Part shown: positions 46,405 through 54,356 of the stretch, piece after piece
How positions within the stretch are numbered: position 1 is the stretch's first letter
Layout of the letters: every line of letters starts with the position of its first letter
Assembly (NCBI GenBank): GCA_017935365.1
Contig: JAGBHT010000028.1
Coordinates: 18,579-82,578 of the forward strand
Length of the DNA stretch: 64,000 nucleotides
Direction: 5' to 3'
Source of the DNA: Ruminiclostridium sp.
GTDB lineage: Bacteria; Bacillota; Clostridia; Oscillospirales; Ruminococcaceae
Made by a program: the position numbers and the translations under genes
Notes under the pieces: generated by a model
The model's input: the letters and a program-made list of their open reading frames with translations, nothing else
The model's database searches: none
What the model was told of the DNA's origin: nothing

Positions 46405-47026
46405 TACCCTGTGTTTATTCGGTAGCACTTGATTTCAACTTGCACAGTTTCCGCTAATGATATAACAAACGGTTTAATAATGCCATTGGCAATTACATCT
46501 GATTTTGAGATTAACGGCAAAATTGCAAGCTATTGAAAATACACCTATACACTTGTGAAATTTAAACTATAACGAGAAAAGCACTACCGCACTTGCCTCG
46601 CCTCGAAAAAGGGGAGGTGGCACGGCTGATATAATTTTTCGGCTTGCTGTACAGTATTCAGATAGTCCAACTTTTACTATTCTGAAACAATTCCGAGCCG
46701 TGACGGTGGGGATTGTGTGTGCTTAGAAGTTTTGATGGTAGTACTCCTATCAACTTCAATCCCCTCTGTCATAGCAACGAAAAGGTTTTCAGCTATACTT
46801 TTGCTCATCACCTGATAAAAATACTTCTTACAAACAACTATACAATGCTATGACATCTCCCCCTTTTTCGAGTGGCGACAAGGGGGAAAGTTCTGTTGGA
46901 GATCGTGATTGCTCAGCAGTTGTTTTACTCTTTCCTTTAATTTCATTATCAAAAAGTGAGCCGTGCGCACTATTTTTAGCGTTTCGACTCACTTTATCTT
47001 TTCCGGGTTGTGTCACAGCCCCTTTA
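46405..47026. other. Gene-poor region with repeat debris
   Basis: No supported gene. It contains repeat-B material (46590-46765 and a related block at 46855-46900) and AT-rich filler. Confidence 0.55.
46590..46765 (+). repeat. Dispersed repeat B, copy 1
   Basis: Blocks GCCTCGCCTCGAAAAAGGGG, GAGGTGGCACGG, CCGTGACGGTGGGGATTGTG, TGCTTAGAAGTT. The same order is seen on the minus strand at 56205-56345. A related block, CCCCCTTTTTCGAG, occurs at 46859-46872. Confidence 0.6.
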
Positions 47027-47119
47027 TATACTATATCAATTTTCGTATTATCTGTTATGGCAAGTGTAGTCGCAAATTACATAAGCAAGTGGTTAGACAG
47101 ATTCAAGTCCGACAAGTAG
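47027..47119 (+). pseudogene. Remnant of a small membrane peptide gene
   Basis: In frame: YTISIFVLSVMASVVANYI, then SKWLDRFKSDK and stop. The pattern of one membrane helix ending in YI-x-KWLD resembles small orphan membrane peptides common in Clostridia. The frame runs back through repeat sequence to 46850 with no ribosome site and no start just before the helix, so I read it as a remnant. Confidence 0.35.
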
Positions 47120-47128
47120 CCCAAAAAG

Positions 47129-47160
47129 AAAGCCCTGAGAGTTGCAGCTCTCAGGGCTTT
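47129..47160. terminator. Strong hairpin downstream of the isomerase-family gene
   Basis: Stem AAAGCCCTGAGAG / CTCTCAGGGCTTT with a 6-nt loop. The T-run (CTTTTTGG) is on the minus strand, so it probably ends the transcript of the gene at 47265. Confidence 0.75.
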
Positions 47161-47264
47161 CGCCTTATGCGTGAAATGCAGTCAGGCAATAACTTTCGTG
47201 TTTAACTATATTATATACATTTAACGGCTATTTGTCAAGTGTCCGTAACGCTAATACAGTTTGA

Positions 47265-48752
47265 TCAATACTTAGCGTAAGGATTTTCACCGTCGTACAG
47301 CATACCTGCGGGACGGTTGAATTCAAGATCTTCAACGCCGAGGTACTTCAGTGTGTCGAAGATAGCCTTGCCGTAGTGACCGAATGCAACTGCACCGTGG
47401 TGAGGATAGTTCTTCTTGATAAGAACGTTGCGGTAGAATCTGCCCATTTCGGGGATAGCGAATACGCCGATAGCACCGAATGAACGTGTAGCAACGGGGA
47501 GAACTTCACCCTGGGCAACATAAGCTCTCAGCTTAGCGTCTGCTGTGCTCTGTAAACGGAAGAATGTAATATCGCCGGGAACGATATCGCCCTCAAGTGT
47601 ACCTCTTGTGATATCGGGTTCCTTATCGGGCTCAAGACCTCTGTGCATAATAAGCTGATACTTCATAGCCTTGCTTGTCAGCTTGCATGAAGCTGTGTTA
47701 CCGCAGTGGAAGCCCATGAATGTATCCTTGAGCGTGTAGTTGTACTTGTCCTTGATAGATTCAACATACATATCTGCGGGAACAGAGTTGTTGATGTCGA
47801 GCAGTGTAACTGCGTCTTCTGAAATGCAGGCACCGATATATTCGCTGATAGCACCGTATATATCAACTTCGCACGCAACAGGGATTCCTCTTGCTGTAAG
47901 TCTTGAGTTTACATAGCAGGGAACGCAGCCGAACTGTGTCTGGAATGAGGGCCAGCACTTGTTGGCAAATACAACGTACTTTCTGCTTCCCTTGTGTGCT
48001 TCCATCCAGTCGAGCAGTGTGATCTCGAGCTGTGCAAGTCTGGGCAGGATACCGGGCATCTTGTTGCCGTCGCCGAGTTCCTTTTCCATATCTGCAACAA
48101 CTTCGGGGATTCTTGCGTCGTCCTTATGCTCGTTGAATGCGGCATAAAGGTCAAGCTCAGAGTTCTCTTCGATCTCAACGCCGAGGTTGTAAAGCTGCTT
48201 GATAGGAGCGTTACATGCGAGGAAGTCCTGAGGACGGGGACCGAATGAGATAACCTTTAAGTTACGCAGACCGATAACTGCTCTTGCAACGGGGATAAAA
48301 TCCTTTATCATATCTGCAACCTCTGTAGCTGTTCCTACAGGGTATTCGGGTATGTATGCCTTGATGTTTCTGAGCGCTAAGTTGTAGCTTGCATTCAGCA
48401 CGCCGCAGTAAGCGTCGCCTCTGCCGCCTACTAAGTTGTCCTGTGTTTCTTCTGCCGCAGCAACGAACATTACAGGACCGTCAAAGTACTTTGCGAGCAG
48501 TGTTTCGGCTGATTCGGGACCGAAGTTGCCGAGGTATACGACAAGCGCGTTGCAACCTGCGCCCTTGAGCTCTTCAAGAGCCTGCATCATATGTGTTTCG
48601 CTTTCGATAGTGGTTGGACATTTGAATACGTCAACACCGATCTCCTTACATGCCTTTACTACAGCATCACATCTTGAAGCTGAAAGGCTCATGGGGAAAC
48701 AGTCACGGCTTACAGCCGCAATTCCGAGCTTTACATCGGGTATGTTCTTCAT
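47265..48752 (-). CDS. L-fucose/L-arabinose isomerase family protein
   Basis: A 495-residue protein; the ATG at 48752 follows AAAGGA by 9 nt, and the longer frame begins in the promoter region. It belongs to the FucI/AraA-like fold: PTTIESETHMMQALEELKGAGCNALVVYLGNFGPE, EVDIYGAISEYIG (a likely metal Glu/Asp), and MGFHCGNTASCKL. It may isomerise a pentose or deoxyhexose; the exact sugar cannot be told. It stands alone. Two GGTATRTACC palindromes in its leader region suggest control by a sugar-responsive GntR/AraR-like repressor. Confidence 0.85.
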   Translation of the reverse strand: MKNIPDVKLGIAAVSRDCFPMSLSASRCDAVVKACKEIGVDVFKCPTTIESETHMMQALEELKGAGCNALVVYLGNFGPESAETLLAKYFDGPVMFVAAAEETQDNLVGGRGDAYCGVLNASYNLALRNIKAYIPEYPVGTATEVADMIKDFIPVARAVIGLRNLKVISFGPRPQDFLACNAPIKQLYNLGVEIEENSELDLYAAFNEHKDDARIPEVVADMEKELGDGNKMPGILPRLAQLEITLLDWMEAHKGSRKYVVFANKCWPSFQTQFGCVPCYVNSRLTARGIPVACEVDIYGAISEYIGACISEDAVTLLDINNSVPADMYVESIKDKYNYTLKDTFMGFHCGNTASCKLTSKAMKYQLIMHRGLEPDKEPDITRGTLEGDIVPGDITFFRLQSTADAKLRAYVAQGEVLPVATRSFGAIGVFAIPEMGRFYRNVLIKKNYPHHGAVAFGHYGKAIFDTLKYLGVEDLEFNRPAGMLYDGENPYAKY

Positions 48753-48829
48753 AGTAAAAATTCCTTTCTGTGCAGTTTTATTTTTCTGCTTTATAAGTCT
48801 GTCGAAATTCCGTCGCATTTTATGAACCA

Positions 48830-48855
48830 CGGTATATACCGAATGGTACATACCG
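48830..48855. promoter_or_regulatory. Two GGTATRTACC palindromes (operator-like)
   Basis: CGGTATATACCG at 48830-48841 is a perfect 12-nt palindrome; TGGTACATACCG follows at 48844-48855. Centres are 14 bp apart. The core GTATATAC/GTACATAC resembles GntR/AraR-family sites. They lie 80-100 bp upstream of the isomerase-family ATG. Confidence 0.45.
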
Positions 48856-49000
48856 AAATTCGGGTAATCGTTTACTTGCTTTTACAAAACAAAAAACCTC
48901 TGTGACGGGGGTTACTATTATTGTATCACAAATTTCCGTCATTGTCTACAGAATTTTGATAATTTTACGCTGTTTTCACACGAAATTATCAGCGCGGCTG

Positions 49001-49014
49001 TGTAACAGGTTACA
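49001..49014. promoter_or_regulatory. Inverted repeat TGTAAC-AG-GTTACA upstream of luxE
   Basis: Perfect 6-bp arms, 37 nt before the luxE -35 box. A possible operator for the aldehyde cluster. Confidence 0.4.
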
Positions 49015-49050
49015 TCGCATTTAAGTAAACCGCATTTATTCTTCCGTTTA

Positions 49051-49079
49051 TTGACATACCACGGTCTTTATGGTATCAT
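49051..49079 (+). promoter_or_regulatory. Promoter of the luxE-luxC cluster
   Basis: TTGACA (49051-49056), a 17-nt spacer, TATCAT (49074-49079). The spacer carries a TACCA...TGGTA inverted repeat. The leader is about 35 nt with GGAGGAAAG before the ATG. Confidence 0.75.
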
Positions 49080-49120
49080 TTTACTATATTAAATATTTTT
49101 AAACAAGCGGAGGAAAGCCG

Positions 49121-50221
49121 ATGAAATACAGACGACAGCTCTTCTCGGTAAAGGACCCGTATTGCGATAATTCCGACGAATTATTCACCAAAGCCGTAAA
49201 AGAAAACTTCTCCTACTGCGTTTCCCACTGCAACGACTACCGCAGAATATGTGAAAAACTGGGCATATCCTCTCCCGCAGACGCATCCGAACTCCCCGTT
49301 ATCCCCACATTGCTTTTTAAGAAAAAGCAGATGCTTAATACCGGCTGTATTCCTCTTATAAAAGCGACCTCTTCGGGTACAAGCGGCAGAAAAAGCACGA
49401 TAGCCTTTGACCTCGGCGGTCTTTTGTGCGGACTTAAAATGGTTATGCGTATATCAAAGCTGAGAAGCCTGCTATCCCCCGTTCCCTGCCACTATATCAT
49501 AATGGGCTACAAGCCGCACAAGGGAAACAAGACAGCGGTTACAAAGACCGCTTTCGGTGCAACGCTCTTCACCCCGGCACTCAGCCGCAATTATATCCTG
49601 ACATATAAAAAAGACGGTTACTATCCCGACTTTGACAGGATCATAGAGCTTATTGTAAGGCATTCCCGTTCACGCTTTCCCACAAGGTTCATGGGCTTCC
49701 CCGCTTATACATATTTCTTGCTGAGAATAATGGACGAGCGTAAAATTTATCTTAAAATGCCGAAAGGCTCACGCATAATGCTCGGCGGCGGCTGGAAGCA
49801 GTTCTATGCGGAGCAGACCGATAAAAATTCCTTTTACCGCCTTGCAGAAAAGGTACTCGGCATAAAGGAAAATGATATAATCGAGTTTTTCGGGGCGGTA
49901 GAGCATCCGATTTTATACTGCGACTGCAAGGAACATCACTTCCACGTTCCCGTTTACAGCAGAGTTATAATAAGAGATGTTGATACGCTGAAACCGCTTA
50001 AAAACGGTAAAACAGGACTTGTAAACCTGATAACTCCAATGGTCAAAGCAACACCCGTTCTTTCTGTAATGACCGACGACCTCGGCATACTTCATGACGG
50101 CAGTGAATGCTCCTGCGGACTGGAAACGCCGTTTCTGGAAATTGTCGGCAGAGTAGCACCTGAGGATATAAAGACCTGTGCGGCAGGCGCAGAAGAGATA
50201 ATCAAGGGGCTGAACGTATGA
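49121..50221 (+). CDS. luxE: LuxE-type acyl-protein synthetase
   Basis: A 366-residue adenylate-forming enzyme. Seen: N-terminal FSVKDPYCDNSDELFTKAVKENFSYC, VIPTLLFKKKQML, the phosphate-binding ATSSGTSGRKSTI, LGGGWKQFY, ECSCGLETPFLEIVGR. LuxE activates a fatty acid as acyl-AMP and passes the acyl group to a Cys for reduction by LuxC. Length and motifs fit the family. No luciferase (luxAB) or acyl transferase (luxD) is nearby, so light production is excluded; the product is presumably a long-chain aldehyde. It overlaps luxC by 4 nt (ATGA). Confidence 0.88.
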   Translation: MKYRRQLFSVKDPYCDNSDELFTKAVKENFSYCVSHCNDYRRICEKLGISSPADASELPVIPTLLFKKKQMLNTGCIPLIKATSSGTSGRKSTIAFDLGGLLCGLKMVMRISKLRSLLSPVPCHYIIMGYKPHKGNKTAVTKTAFGATLFTPALSRNYILTYKKDGYYPDFDRIIELIVRHSRSRFPTRFMGFPAYTYFLLRIMDERKIYLKMPKGSRIMLGGGWKQFYAEQTDKNSFYRLAEKVLGIKENDIIEFFGAVEHPILYCDCKEHHFHVPVYSRVIIRDVDTLKPLKNGKTGLVNLITPMVKATPVLSVMTDDLGILHDGSECSCGLETPFLEIVGRVAPEDIKTCAAGAEEIIKGLNV

Positions 50222-51510
50222 TATTTTTTGACGGCGAAATATATGAAAACAATATGCGTGACAAGCTGTTAGCCGATTTTGAAAGCAGAATATGCGACAC
50301 TCTCAGCATTGAAAGCCTGTCAGCCGAAAGGGTCATACTTGCCGCTGAAAAAATCATCGCAGATATAGAAAACGGCGCTTTTGACGATATAATCTCAGAG
50401 CTTAACGTAGACAATACAGATCACTATAAACGGCTTATAATCGCCAATCTCAGCCGTGAAAATCTTGAATACAGACTGAAAACCGAGCTTGGCGATACTG
50501 ACTTTACTACCGATTTTAAAAACGGCATAACCCCGAAAATACGGGTAATGACAAAACCTCTCGGCGTTTTGTTCCACATAGCCGCAGGAAATGCAGAAGG
50601 GCTGCCCGTTATGAGCGTTGCCGAGGGACTTCTTGCAGGTAATATAAATATACTGAAACTTCCGTCCGCCGACAAAGGCTTATCCGTGAAAATAGTAAAG
50701 CGGCTTTGCGAATATGAACCGTTGCTTTCGCACTACATATATGTATTTGATACTCCGTCAAGCGATGTACGGACTATTCAGACGCTTGCGGGCTTTGCCG
50801 ACGGTATAGTGGTCTGGGGCGGAACAGAAGCTGTAAAAGCAGTGCGCTCGCTTGCTCCGCCCGGTGTAAAGCTTATCGAATGGGGACATAAGCTCAGCTT
50901 CTGCTATGTTTCCGATTATGTAAATCATACCGATGAGCTTTCGGCGCTTGCAGAGCATATAGCGTCTACAAAGCAACTCCTTTGCAGTTCCTGTCAGACT
51001 GTGTTTATTGATACTGACGGCAAAAAAGAACTTATCTGCTTCTGCGAAATATTCCTGCCGTATCTTGAAGCGGCAGTCGGAAAGCACAAAAGCACTTCCA
51101 TAGGCACACGGGCAAGAGATACGATCATAAGCTACACCGCCAGCCTTGAAGAAGCGATCGGGATAAGGCAGATCTCTCCCGATACGCTCAGCGGAAAAGG
51201 TTGCAGTCTTATCATAAAAGATGACAGCGAACTTGAACTTTCGCCGATGATGTGCAATGTACTTGTGAAAAGACTTCCGAAAAAAGATATTGTACATACT
51301 CTGAGAAATGCGAAAGGCTTTTTACAGACTGCCGGGCTTATCTGTAATGAAAGCGAAAGAGAAAGGCTTACCGACCTGTTACTTTCTGCCGGGGTTACAA
51401 GAATAACAAGGGCAGGCAATATGTCCGCTTACTTTTCCGGAGAATCCCACGACGGAGAACATCCGCTGTCTCGATACACACGAAAAGTCAATATCGAACC
51501 GAATTATTAA
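50218..51510 (+). CDS. luxC: LuxC-type acyl-CoA/acyl-protein reductase
   Basis: A 430-residue NADPH-dependent reductase of the aldehyde dehydrogenase-like LuxC family. Seen: GVLFHIAAGNAEGLPVMSVAEGLLAGN, ILKLPSADKGLS, VVWGGTEAVKAVR, IEWGHKLSFCYVSD and the acyl-accepting Cys256 in TKQLLCSSCQTVF. It reduces acyl-thioesters to fatty aldehydes, taking acyl groups from LuxE. Start overlaps the luxE stop. The next gene is a YhhN/lysoplasmalogenase-like frame 16 nt downstream, which suggests a shared role in fatty aldehyde or plasmalogen metabolism. Confidence 0.9.
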   Translation: MIFFDGEIYENNMRDKLLADFESRICDTLSIESLSAERVILAAEKIIADIENGAFDDIISELNVDNTDHYKRLIIANLSRENLEYRLKTELGDTDFTTDFKNGITPKIRVMTKPLGVLFHIAAGNAEGLPVMSVAEGLLAGNINILKLPSADKGLSVKIVKRLCEYEPLLSHYIYVFDTPSSDVRTIQTLAGFADGIVVWGGTEAVKAVRSLAPPGVKLIEWGHKLSFCYVSDYVNHTDELSALAEHIASTKQLLCSSCQTVFIDTDGKKELICFCEIFLPYLEAAVGKHKSTSIGTRARDTIISYTASLEEAIGIRQISPDTLSGKGCSLIIKDDSELELSPMMCNVLVKRLPKKDIVHTLRNAKGFLQTAGLICNESERERLTDLLLSAGVTRITRAGNMSAYFSGESHDGEHPLSRYTRKVNIEPNY

Positions 51511-51526
51511 AAAAGGAAATAAATAT

Positions 51527-52218
51527 ATGAAAAAATTTGTTTTACCGCTGAACATGATCTTTCTCGGCTTATCGCTCGCTTTTGATATAGCCCTTATGAT
51601 AACCCACCTATACCCTCTGAAAATAACCTCAAGCGTTTTCTTTATGCTTGCAGGTGCAGTAAACCTGATATATGCGCTGAAATATTTTCCCGATAAGAAA
51701 CGGCGTCAATTACTCTGACTATAGGCGTATTCTTTGCGATGTGTGCGGATATAGTAATAAACCTGAACTTCATCACAGGTGCGGCGATTTTTGCCTTAGG
51801 TCATATCTGCTACTTCATAGCATATTCGATTATGCAGAAACCCCGCCTTTCCGACTTCATCACGGCGCTGATAGTATTCATACCGATCGCGTCATTCATG
51901 ATGTTCTCGCCGCTTCTTGACTTCGGCTCGGCGCTTATGAAAACAGTCGGAATATCATATGCTGTTATAATCTGTGCCATGACGGGCAAATCAATAATGA
52001 ACTTTATCCGCATAAAGAACAGATTCAACCTTATACTTGCGCTCGGCAGTGTGTTGTTCCTTATATCGGATATAATGCTACTTATGGCGTACTTCTCCAA
52101 GATAGATTTCCCATTCTCGAACTTCTGCCTTGCGCTCTATTACCCGGGTCAGTGCCTTATCGCAAACGGGCTTGCACATATTAAAACGGCTATAACAGAA
52201 AAAATCCGTGTCGCCTGA
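51527..52218 (+). pseudogene. YhhN-family (lysoplasmalogenase-like) membrane protein, frameshifted
   Basis: Two frames together make one 8-helix YhhN-type protein. The first (51527-51718) encodes two membrane helices and stops after PDKKRRQLL. The second is open from about 51693, in the -1 frame, and continues TASITLTIGVFFAMCADIVINLNFITGAAIFALGHICYFIAYS, carrying the family's conserved Asp in CADIV and the His of GHICYF, then further helices to RVA at 52218. A single-base change in AAGAAACGGCG (about 51688-51700) would join them. YhhN/TMEM86 enzymes cleave lysoplasmalogen to an aldehyde and glycerophospho-head. It may be a real pseudogene, a sequencing error, or a programmed shift. Confidence 0.65.
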
Positions 52219-52229
52219 CACGGATTTTT
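52200..52229 (+). terminator. Terminator of the luxE-luxC-YhhN cluster
   Basis: Stem AAAAATCCGTGTC / GACACGGATTTTT with a 4-nt loop, then TCTAC. It overlaps the last codons and stop of the YhhN frame. Confidence 0.8.
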
Positions 52230-52302
52230 CTACAGACTGAAGGGAGAACCTGTCGGATCTCCCAATTTTTTATTATTTACTTGTTGTCAACTCCGACTGT
52301 AC

Positions 52303-52342
52303 CACAAAGACACACCGACCGCAAACCTCTCAAAAAGTCGGA
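52303..52342 (+). repeat. 40-nt direct repeat, copy 1
   Basis: CACAAAGACACACCGACCGC followed by AAACCTCTCAAAAAGTCGGA. Matches 52474-52513 with only a few changes. Confidence 0.7.
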
Positions 52343-52473
52343 AGCCGAGTGCCTCGGCTCGCATTTCCGCCTTTAAATACGGTTGCTGTATATTCACGAT
52401 TGTTTGACGGCGGAAGTAAACAAACAAGTATTTCGACAGCTTGTTTTCAGTTACCGTCAAACCCCGACCGTCA

Positions 52474-52513
52474 CACAAAGCCCCACCGACCGCAAACTTC
52501 TCAAAAGGTCGGA
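52474..52513 (+). repeat. 40-nt direct repeat, copy 2
   Basis: CACAAAGCCCCACCGACCGC followed by AAACTTCTCAAAAGGTCGGA. It ends 24 nt from the cellulase stop codon; on the minus strand both copies lie downstream of the cellulase gene. Confidence 0.7.
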
Positions 52514-52536
52514 TTTTGCCGTGCCCCACGGGCGCA

Positions 52537-54279
52537 TTAGTGCTTACGGAACCAGTTACGTATCCACTTGCCGTTTTCTGTGAGGTTGCTCTCGCTCCAG
52601 TTTCCGTTTGCCGACGTTCCCGGACGCAGTGCCGAGCAGGTTTCGTCCTTGTTGCAGATACTCCAGTTGCAGTAGCTTATGCCTTGCTTGTCGAAATAGC
52701 TAAGCCATTTTTCTGTTTCGTTGAAGTCGTTTGCTCCGCCGCCCGACGCATCGCAAGTACCGAATTCCGACACAAATACAGGAAGTCCCTGTGCCACGCA
52801 GTTCTCAACATTTGAGCGCAGTCCTGCGTGAGTCGCCGCATAGAAGTGGAACGCATACATTACATTCTTGTAGCTCAGCGGATTGGAAAGTGGCTTGTCG
52901 ATTTCCTGGCTCCATGTGGGAGTACCGACTATAATTACCGAGTTAGGCGCATTCTTGCGGATAACGGGTATTATCTTTTCAGCGTAAGGCTTGATGTTAT
53001 CGCTCCATGACACACCGCCGTTAGGCTCGTTGCATATCTCGTAAATTACATTCGGATATTTTGCATATCTCTTTGACACCGTTTCAAAGAAAGATTTTGC
53101 CTCGTTTGTATATTTGGACGGATCACCGGGATTCAGAACGTGCCAGTCGATGATAACATACATATCAAGCTTTATACAAAGGTCAACGCCCTGTTCGAGA
53201 AGTTCAAGGCTTCCGCTCTTGTTGCCCATATAGCACTGACCGTTGCCCCATTCGTCAACATACATTGCCAGACGTACAACGTTTGTTTTCCAGTCGTCAC
53301 GGAGCGTCTTGAATGCACTCTCGTTAACAAACTCGGGGAACCAGGTAAGGCCGTGTGTGCTCATACCTCTGAGCTGATAACCCTTGCCGTTCTTGTCTAC
53401 AAGCTGTCCGTTATTTACCGAAAGCTGTCCGTGCTGTGATACAGGCGTACTGCCCTTAGGATCGCTCGGTGCAGGAGGAACTGTTGACGCGGGCTTTCGC
53501 GTTGTTGCCGAATTATTATTGTGGTTATTATTGTTATTATTGTTACTGCCGTTGTTTGCGGAACTTGAGCCCGCAGAACTTCCGTTTACTGTCACTTTAC
53601 CCTCATTCATAGAAGCATTAGCCGCATAGTTAAAGCCGAACGAAACGTTCTTTCCTTTTTCAATAGTTCCGTTGTAGCTCTCATTCTTGACCGTCATTTT
53701 ATTGCCCGAAATGCTGAATATTCCGTTCCAGCTTGAAGAAAGCGTTGTTCCGTCAGGCACGGTTATTTCTGCCGTCCAGCTGTTTATGGTATCGCCGTTG
53801 TTGGTAATGATGATCTCATAACCGCCGCACTTCTTGCCGCCTTCTTCCCAGTCGCTCGACTTTTTCCACTGAACAGTAAAGTTGCTTGTTGACACCGCAG
53901 GTTTATTCTGATTGTTATTCTTTGTTGCAGCGGCTGTAGTTGCCTTTGTCGTATCAGCAGTCTTTTCGCTCTCCTGCGGTTTTTCGGTATCTTCCGGCTT
54001 TGAAGTGTCCTTCGGTTCTGAAGCGTTACTGTCTTCCTGTTTGGAGGTATCGGAAGATGTGTTGCTCTCTGCTACGGAATTACCGTTGGAAGTAACCTCA
54101 GAATTATCATCGACATTACTGCTTGTATCGTCAATATCGGAATTATCGGATATATTGCTCTCAGTCACCGAGCTGTTTCCGATAGACGACAGAATTCCTT
54201 CATCCTGTGCCGCACAGCCTGCAAGCAACGCCGCTGCAAGAAAGGCGGCAATCGAACGCTTTATTATAGATCTTTTCAT
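52537..54279 (-). CDS. GH5 endoglucanase lipoprotein with CBM2-like module
   Basis: A 580-residue surface enzyme; the ATG at 54279 follows GAGG. The signal peptide ends in lipobox LAGC (Cys22). Residues about 23-130 are an acidic Ser/Thr/Asp-rich spacer; about 132-235 a CBM2-like module (WKKSSDWEEGG, YEIIITNNGDTINSWTAEI, NGTIEKGKNVSFGFNY); about 236-275 an Asn/Ser-rich linker; about 285-580 a GH5 (subfamily 2-like) domain with RGMSTHGLTWFPEF, IDWHV, acid/base Glu in YEICNEPNGG, FHFYAATH and nucleophile Glu in PVFVSEFGTCDASG. It cuts internal beta-1,4-glucan bonds and holds the cell to the fibre. It follows a secreted protein gene with a terminator between. Confidence 0.93.
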   Translation of the reverse strand: MKRSIIKRSIAAFLAAALLAGCAAQDEGILSSIGNSSVTESNISDNSDIDDTSSNVDDNSEVTSNGNSVAESNTSSDTSKQEDSNASEPKDTSKPEDTEKPQESEKTADTTKATTAAATKNNNQNKPAVSTSNFTVQWKKSSDWEEGGKKCGGYEIIITNNGDTINSWTAEITVPDGTTLSSSWNGIFSISGNKMTVKNESYNGTIEKGKNVSFGFNYAANASMNEGKVTVNGSSAGSSSANNGSNNNNNNNHNNNSATTRKPASTVPPAPSDPKGSTPVSQHGQLSVNNGQLVDKNGKGYQLRGMSTHGLTWFPEFVNESAFKTLRDDWKTNVVRLAMYVDEWGNGQCYMGNKSGSLELLEQGVDLCIKLDMYVIIDWHVLNPGDPSKYTNEAKSFFETVSKRYAKYPNVIYEICNEPNGGVSWSDNIKPYAEKIIPVIRKNAPNSVIIVGTPTWSQEIDKPLSNPLSYKNVMYAFHFYAATHAGLRSNVENCVAQGLPVFVSEFGTCDASGGGANDFNETEKWLSYFDKQGISYCNWSICNKDETCSALRPGTSANGNWSESNLTENGKWIRNWFRKH

Positions 54280-54306
54280 ATTTCCTCTTTCGGTAGTGAT
54301 ATTAAA

Positions 54307-54330
54307 ACAGCCCTCACGAATGAGGGCTGT
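54307..54330 (-). terminator. Hairpin between the secreted-protein gene and the cellulase gene
   Basis: Stem ACAGCCCTCA / TGAGGGCTGT with a 4-nt loop, followed on the minus strand by TTTTAAT. It may lower, not block, read-through into the cellulase gene. Confidence 0.7.
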
Positions 54331-54356
54331 CATTATTAGCTAATCTCGGTTAAAGA

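Larger units (their letters stand above)
48753..49120. other. Divergent control region of the isomerase-family gene and luxE
   Basis: Holds palindromic operator-like sites at 48830-48855, an inverted repeat at 49001-49014 and the luxE promoter at 49051-49079. No gene is supported. Confidence 0.6.
52219..52536. other. Intergenic region between convergent YhhN and cellulase genes
   Basis: Holds the terminator at 52200-52229 and two 40-nt direct repeats. No gene is supported; open frames here are accidental. Confidence 0.55.

Noticed and set aside
46850..47026. N-terminal extension of the small membrane peptide frame
   Set aside because: It is encoded by repeat sequence, has no ribosome site and does not look like protein; only the last 30 codons have a recognisable pattern.
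49121..51510. A bioluminescence operon
   Set aside because: luxE and luxC are present, but no luxA, luxB or luxD is in the window.
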